15,967 bases of DNA from JANXSS01 sp025356535. Lineage in GTDB: Bacteria; Pseudomonadota; Gammaproteobacteria; Burkholderiales; Burkholderiaceae_D. The translations under genes were made by a program, and so were the position numbers. The stretch covers positions 1-15,967 of the forward strand of contig JAYUMU010000146.1 in assembly GCA_043762325.1 (NCBI GenBank), in the 5' to 3' direction. The notes beneath the pieces were generated by a model, which did no database searches, had not been told where the DNA came from, and saw only the letters and a program-made list of their open reading frames with translations. Shown piece by piece: positions 13,341-15,967 of this stretch; within the stretch, counting starts at the first letter, position 1, and each line of letters starts with the position of its first letter.

Positions 13341-15335
13341 ATGAAAATCAAATCCCTGGTTTCAATTGCCACATTGCCCGTACTGTTAGCTTCGACCGAT
13401 CGAGCGGCAACTGCTTCGGCAAACGCCACCACACCGGCATCGTTGCCAAACAACCGGTCACGCAAAACCTTGAAATTTCCAGGAGACTTGGGTACCGCGA
13501 CGAACAGTTCAGCGTCCCCTGTCCCACCGATATCCGGCACCGACGAGCTCTGCCTGGCGGCCTTTCAGAATCACCGTTACAGCAGCCTGTCTTCCAAGGA
13601 TCCGGCAGAAGTGTGTGCGCAGGCGGCGCTTGCAGATGGCGAGCAAAAATTAACCCTGGCGACAGTCGGTTACCGCCTCGCCGGCGGCGATGCACTGGAA
13701 GCGGGCTTTGTTTATAAAGCGGCGCTGGCCTATGGCAAAGCAGCTGTTCTCGAACATACCTTGCGCAGGCAAAAAGACACCGGATTATCAAGCGCAGGCG
13801 GTGTCGGTGCCATCGGTTCGCCGGATCTGCGCATTACCGTGCCGGCAGGCAGTGCGCCATCATCTGTAATCGACTCCAATGAGGCGAAGGCATTCATTGC
13901 ATTCCAACAGATTGGCGACTATGTCGCGATGGCCAATCTACGGAAAAATCTCGGTGCGACAGCGCGTTCACGCTTTCCTGAACTCACCGACGTGGAGAAA
14001 GTAAGACGGTATAACTTTCATGACCCTGCTGCCTGGGCCGATGTATCCACGCCGGACGATTTTGGTGCCATCGAAAAGACCCTGAATTCAGGAAATGTCT
14101 TGCGGTTCCAGTTTGATACGGACCTGCAAGGCGATGCAAGGACGGATCTTGCAAGCGCGCCGCTTCCTGACAAGGAGGACCTGAAAACCTATGGCAACGC
14201 CTTTGCCAGGCTGATCGATCTGAGCCCGACCTTTCGCAGCTATTTCTACAGCCTCCTGGAACGTCAAGCCACGCCTGTCTATACGGTGCGCGTCAACATC
14301 GAACAAAACAGCAAATACGCCGGCTATACAAGCATCGGCGGAACCACCCAGACCATCTTTCCGTATCCGGTCGCCACGACCGACGCCGCCGGCCATCTTC
14401 ATGCCATCCAAAAGACATTCGTGCATGAATTTGCCCATGACGTGCAGCCGGGATTTACCAAGGACAGCGACGGCACGACGGTCATGCGTGCCGATCTGGG
14501 AAGCTCCCATGACCGTCAACAGACTGCCTTCATGGGTGGGGTAATCAATGAATACAATCATTTTCTGGCACTGGCGTACCAGGAGGTCAATGACATTGCG
14601 GCCGACGCATTCGGCACGCCGATCAGGGTAAATATCGATCGCGACGATTACTGCGAAGATCTGATCCTGACACAGCCGGAATGGAAAGCTGCCAAGGCTT
14701 CCGATTACCTGAAACAGACCGCGGCAGCGCTGGAACAAAATACGGCAGACGAAGCGTTCAAGGTTTTTTCGAACATTGACACAGCAGAGCAGATCGATAT
14801 CCGGATGTATGACGCGCAGTTCGGACGCAACGTCACTCATAGCCGTATCGATCGCTACAACGTTGCGGAGTTGAGCCTGCAACAATTACTGGTCGAAGTC
14901 GATCGCGTCGACTGGTTCGCCGCTGACGACACCGTGGACAACACGAAGACCAGGCAAACGATGGGACAATTCTTGAACCTGCTTGTCGAGCAGGGGAAAA
15001 CGGATGTGAACAACCAGGACTGGCGAACGACGATCAACGGTGCGTTCAATTACCTGTCCATGAATCCGAGGCTGGAAATTCCAGGCTACGCCTATGCCGG
15101 CGAATTTGCCGATCCGGTTTCAACTAAGAGCGCCGATGCGTCAAAGACCGCTGGCGGCAACGGTGGAACGCCGGCGTCCTTGGTGAGCGTGATGACCCTG
15201 ATGAGTATTGTCATCGCAGGTCTGGGTTTGCACATCGCCAGAAAAGCGCATGCGGCTGCACGCGGCTTACCGATGGCCGGCCCTGGCGCGGCAGCGACTG
15301 CCGGTACGCCAGAGCCGGTTGAATTACCGGTGTGA
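13341..15335 (+). CDS. Secreted, membrane-anchored putative zinc metallopeptidase (HEFAH), unrecognised family
   Basis: This 664-residue protein has an N-terminal signal peptide (MKIKSLVSIATLPVLLAS, cleavage probably near A-T-A-S-A at 23-27), a large extracytoplasmic region and one membrane segment at ~614-633. A positively charged R-K follows, then a ~31-residue Ala/Pro/Gly-rich tail, predicting a periplasmic body anchored at its C-terminus. The motif F-V-H362-E363-F-A-H366 is a classic HExxH zinc site. Possible third ligands are E404 in I-N-E-Y-N-H, or E415 and D418/D422 in Y-Q-E-V-N-D-I-A-A-D. I cannot name a family; peptidase activity is inferred. I chose the ATG at 13341 because the signal peptide starts there; an in-frame TTG at 13317 would add eight unlike residues. 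The ribosome-binding site (GGTG) is weak. GC in two sampled lines was 52-55%, against 73% in a sampled line of the transporter fusion, suggesting a different origin. Confidence 0.82.
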   Translation: MKIKSLVSIATLPVLLASTDRAATASANATTPASLPNNRSRKTLKFPGDLGTATNSSASPVPPISGTDELCLAAFQNHRYSSLSSKDPAEVCAQAALADGEQKLTLATVGYRLAGGDALEAGFVYKAALAYGKAAVLEHTLRRQKDTGLSSAGGVGAIGSPDLRITVPAGSAPSSVIDSNEAKAFIAFQQIGDYVAMANLRKNLGATARSRFPELTDVEKVRRYNFHDPAAWADVSTPDDFGAIEKTLNSGNVLRFQFDTDLQGDARTDLASAPLPDKEDLKTYGNAFARLIDLSPTFRSYFYSLLERQATPVYTVRVNIEQNSKYAGYTSIGGTTQTIFPYPVATTDAAGHLHAIQKTFVHEFAHDVQPGFTKDSDGTTVMRADLGSSHDRQQTAFMGGVINEYNHFLALAYQEVNDIAADAFGTPIRVNIDRDDYCEDLILTQPEWKAAKASDYLKQTAAALEQNTADEAFKVFSNIDTAEQIDIRMYDAQFGRNVTHSRIDRYNVAELSLQQLLVEVDRVDWFAADDTVDNTKTRQTMGQFLNLLVEQGKTDVNNQDWRTTINGAFNYLSMNPRLEIPGYAYAGEFADPVSTKSADASKTAGGNGGTPASLVSVMTLMSIVIAGLGLHIARKAHAAARGLPMAGPGAAATAGTPEPVELPV

Positions 15336-15367
15336 CCGACCTTAGCAGGATCGGCAAGCGCAACCGG

Positions 15368-15757
15368 TCAGTTGCCGCGATAAATCTGATTGTCGAGACT
15401 GCCCGGCTGCGGCGTAGCGTGCACGTCGTTTGCGTTGGTTTGCGAACCATTGACCGCACGGCCCATGCGTGAAGCGCCGGTTGCATAGGCGCCGGTGGTA
15501 CCGCTGGCACCAGAGGAATCTGGCATGGCTGCATCACGGCCACTGCGGCCCGCGTCGGTGCCGGAGGCGCCGGAAGAATTCATGTTGCTGTCATTCATGG
15601 GCGCACCGGTTGGCCCATTCATCGGTGCCATCGGCTGCACGCTCGAAGGCGGCATCGGTGCCGGCGCCATCATCTGGTCACTGCTGGTCGTTTGCGCAAA
15701 GGCGGATGCCGTAAGCATCGATAAAACTGCAATGCTGCAATATCTAATCGTATTCAT
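15368..15757 (-). CDS. Small secreted Met/Pro/Ser/Gly-rich protein
   Basis: This 129-residue protein has a clear signal peptide (MNTIRYCSIAVLSMLTASAFA, cleavage after A21) and a mature part of low complexity. Residues ~29-54 are rich in Met and Pro. The sequence S-S-G-A-S-G-T occurs twice, at 61-67 and 81-87, exactly 20 residues apart. The tail is Asn/Gln-rich and ends L-D-N-Q-I-Y-R-G-N. No enzymatic motif or family is recognised. I chose the ATG at 15757 because it follows AAGGAC at good spacing and starts the signal peptide; the frame is open for 23 more codons upstream. It converges on the HEFAH gene with a 32-base gap that holds no clear terminator. A periplasmic or envelope-stress role, or metal binding through Met residues, would be guesswork. 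Confidence 0.72.
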   Translation of the reverse strand: MNTIRYCSIAVLSMLTASAFAQTTSSDQMMAPAPMPPSSVQPMAPMNGPTGAPMNDSNMNSSGASGTDAGRSGRDAAMPDSSGASGTTGAYATGASRMGRAVNGSQTNANDVHATPQPGSLDNQIYRGN

Positions 15758-15871
15758 GGTGAAGTCCTTTATAGGAAAAACGTCAGTGCGTGCCGTTTGG
15801 CGACGTGCTGAATCTACGCTTTTCAAGAAAAAAGGATGTCGGACACCTGCGTGAATTCGCGTAGGCGTATT

Positions 15872-15967
15872 AGGGAAGCACTGATTAATTAACGACTTAC
15901 TGTTTCCGCCAACGCTCCGGTCTGAGACAATATCGACGTGTTCATTCGCTTACTGTTCATCATGCAA
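15872..15967 (+). mobile_element. Possible end of a second insertion sequence (IS5-like)
   Basis: From about 15872 the sequence changes character, beginning AGGGAAGCACTGATTAATTA, which resembles terminal repeats of IS5-type elements. It carries no ORF until an ATG-CAA at 15962, six bases from the window edge, where a transposase starting M-Q could begin. The other end is outside the window, so inverted repeats and target duplication cannot be checked. The call is from resemblance only. Bases 15758-15871, between it and the small secreted gene, contain only that gene's leader; no promoter is convincing there. Confidence 0.3.

Noticed and set aside
15150..15335. GlyGly-CTERM or PEP-CTERM sorting signal at the end of the HEFAH protein
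   Set aside because: A Gly-rich stretch and membrane segment are present, but a ~31-residue tail follows the segment, whereas such signals end within a few basic residues.
15336..15367. Bidirectional terminator between the two convergent genes
   Set aside because: Only a weak pairing of GACCG with CGGTC is visible, with no stable stem or T-run.

Overview
The window is GC-rich DNA with densely packed, overlapping genes, the kind seen in betaproteobacteria of the Burkholderiales (an Oxalobacteraceae-like host would fit). That assignment is an inference from base composition and protein families. No rRNA, tRNA or CRISPR was seen.

Left edge (1-1988): the first ~100 bases are the end of an IS30-family insertion sequence, with the first 17 codons of its transposase on the minus strand. 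It abuts the 3' part of a class A penicillin-binding protein gene. That gene has lost everything before the YLN motif of its glycosyltransferase domain but keeps an intact transpeptidase domain, so it looks interrupted by the element.

Centre (1969-12976, all minus strand): nine genes read leftwards. In transcription order they are a Liv-type periplasmic binding protein, a LivH-type permease, a single 859-residue protein fusing LivM permease, LivG ATPase and LivF ATPase, a PuuE/NodB-like polysaccharide-deacetylase-family hydrolase, an amidase fused to a C-terminal AtzH-like (DUF3225) domain, and a MetX-like alpha/beta hydrolase. After a 212-base gap holding a strong hairpin comes a second importer: an NMT1/SsuA-type binding protein, permease and ATPase. 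Most junctions overlap or are separated by a few bases. A near-consensus sigma-54 promoter (GG/GC spacing exact) lies just upstream of the first gene, and a perfect 8-4-8 palindrome lies just upstream of that. My reading is a nitrogen-controlled locus for uptake and stepwise hydrolysis of an organic nitrogen compound, perhaps a cyclic imide or ureide or another amide. The substrate is inferred, not shown.

Right part (12977-15967): a more AT-rich 364-base intergenic region leads to a divergent plus-strand gene of clearly lower GC. It encodes a secreted, C-terminally membrane-anchored protein with an HEFAH zinc-protease motif that I cannot place in a family. A convergent small gene encodes a secreted Met/Pro/Ser/Gly-rich protein. 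The last ~95 bases may be the end of another insertion sequence, so the window may be bounded by mobile elements on both sides.
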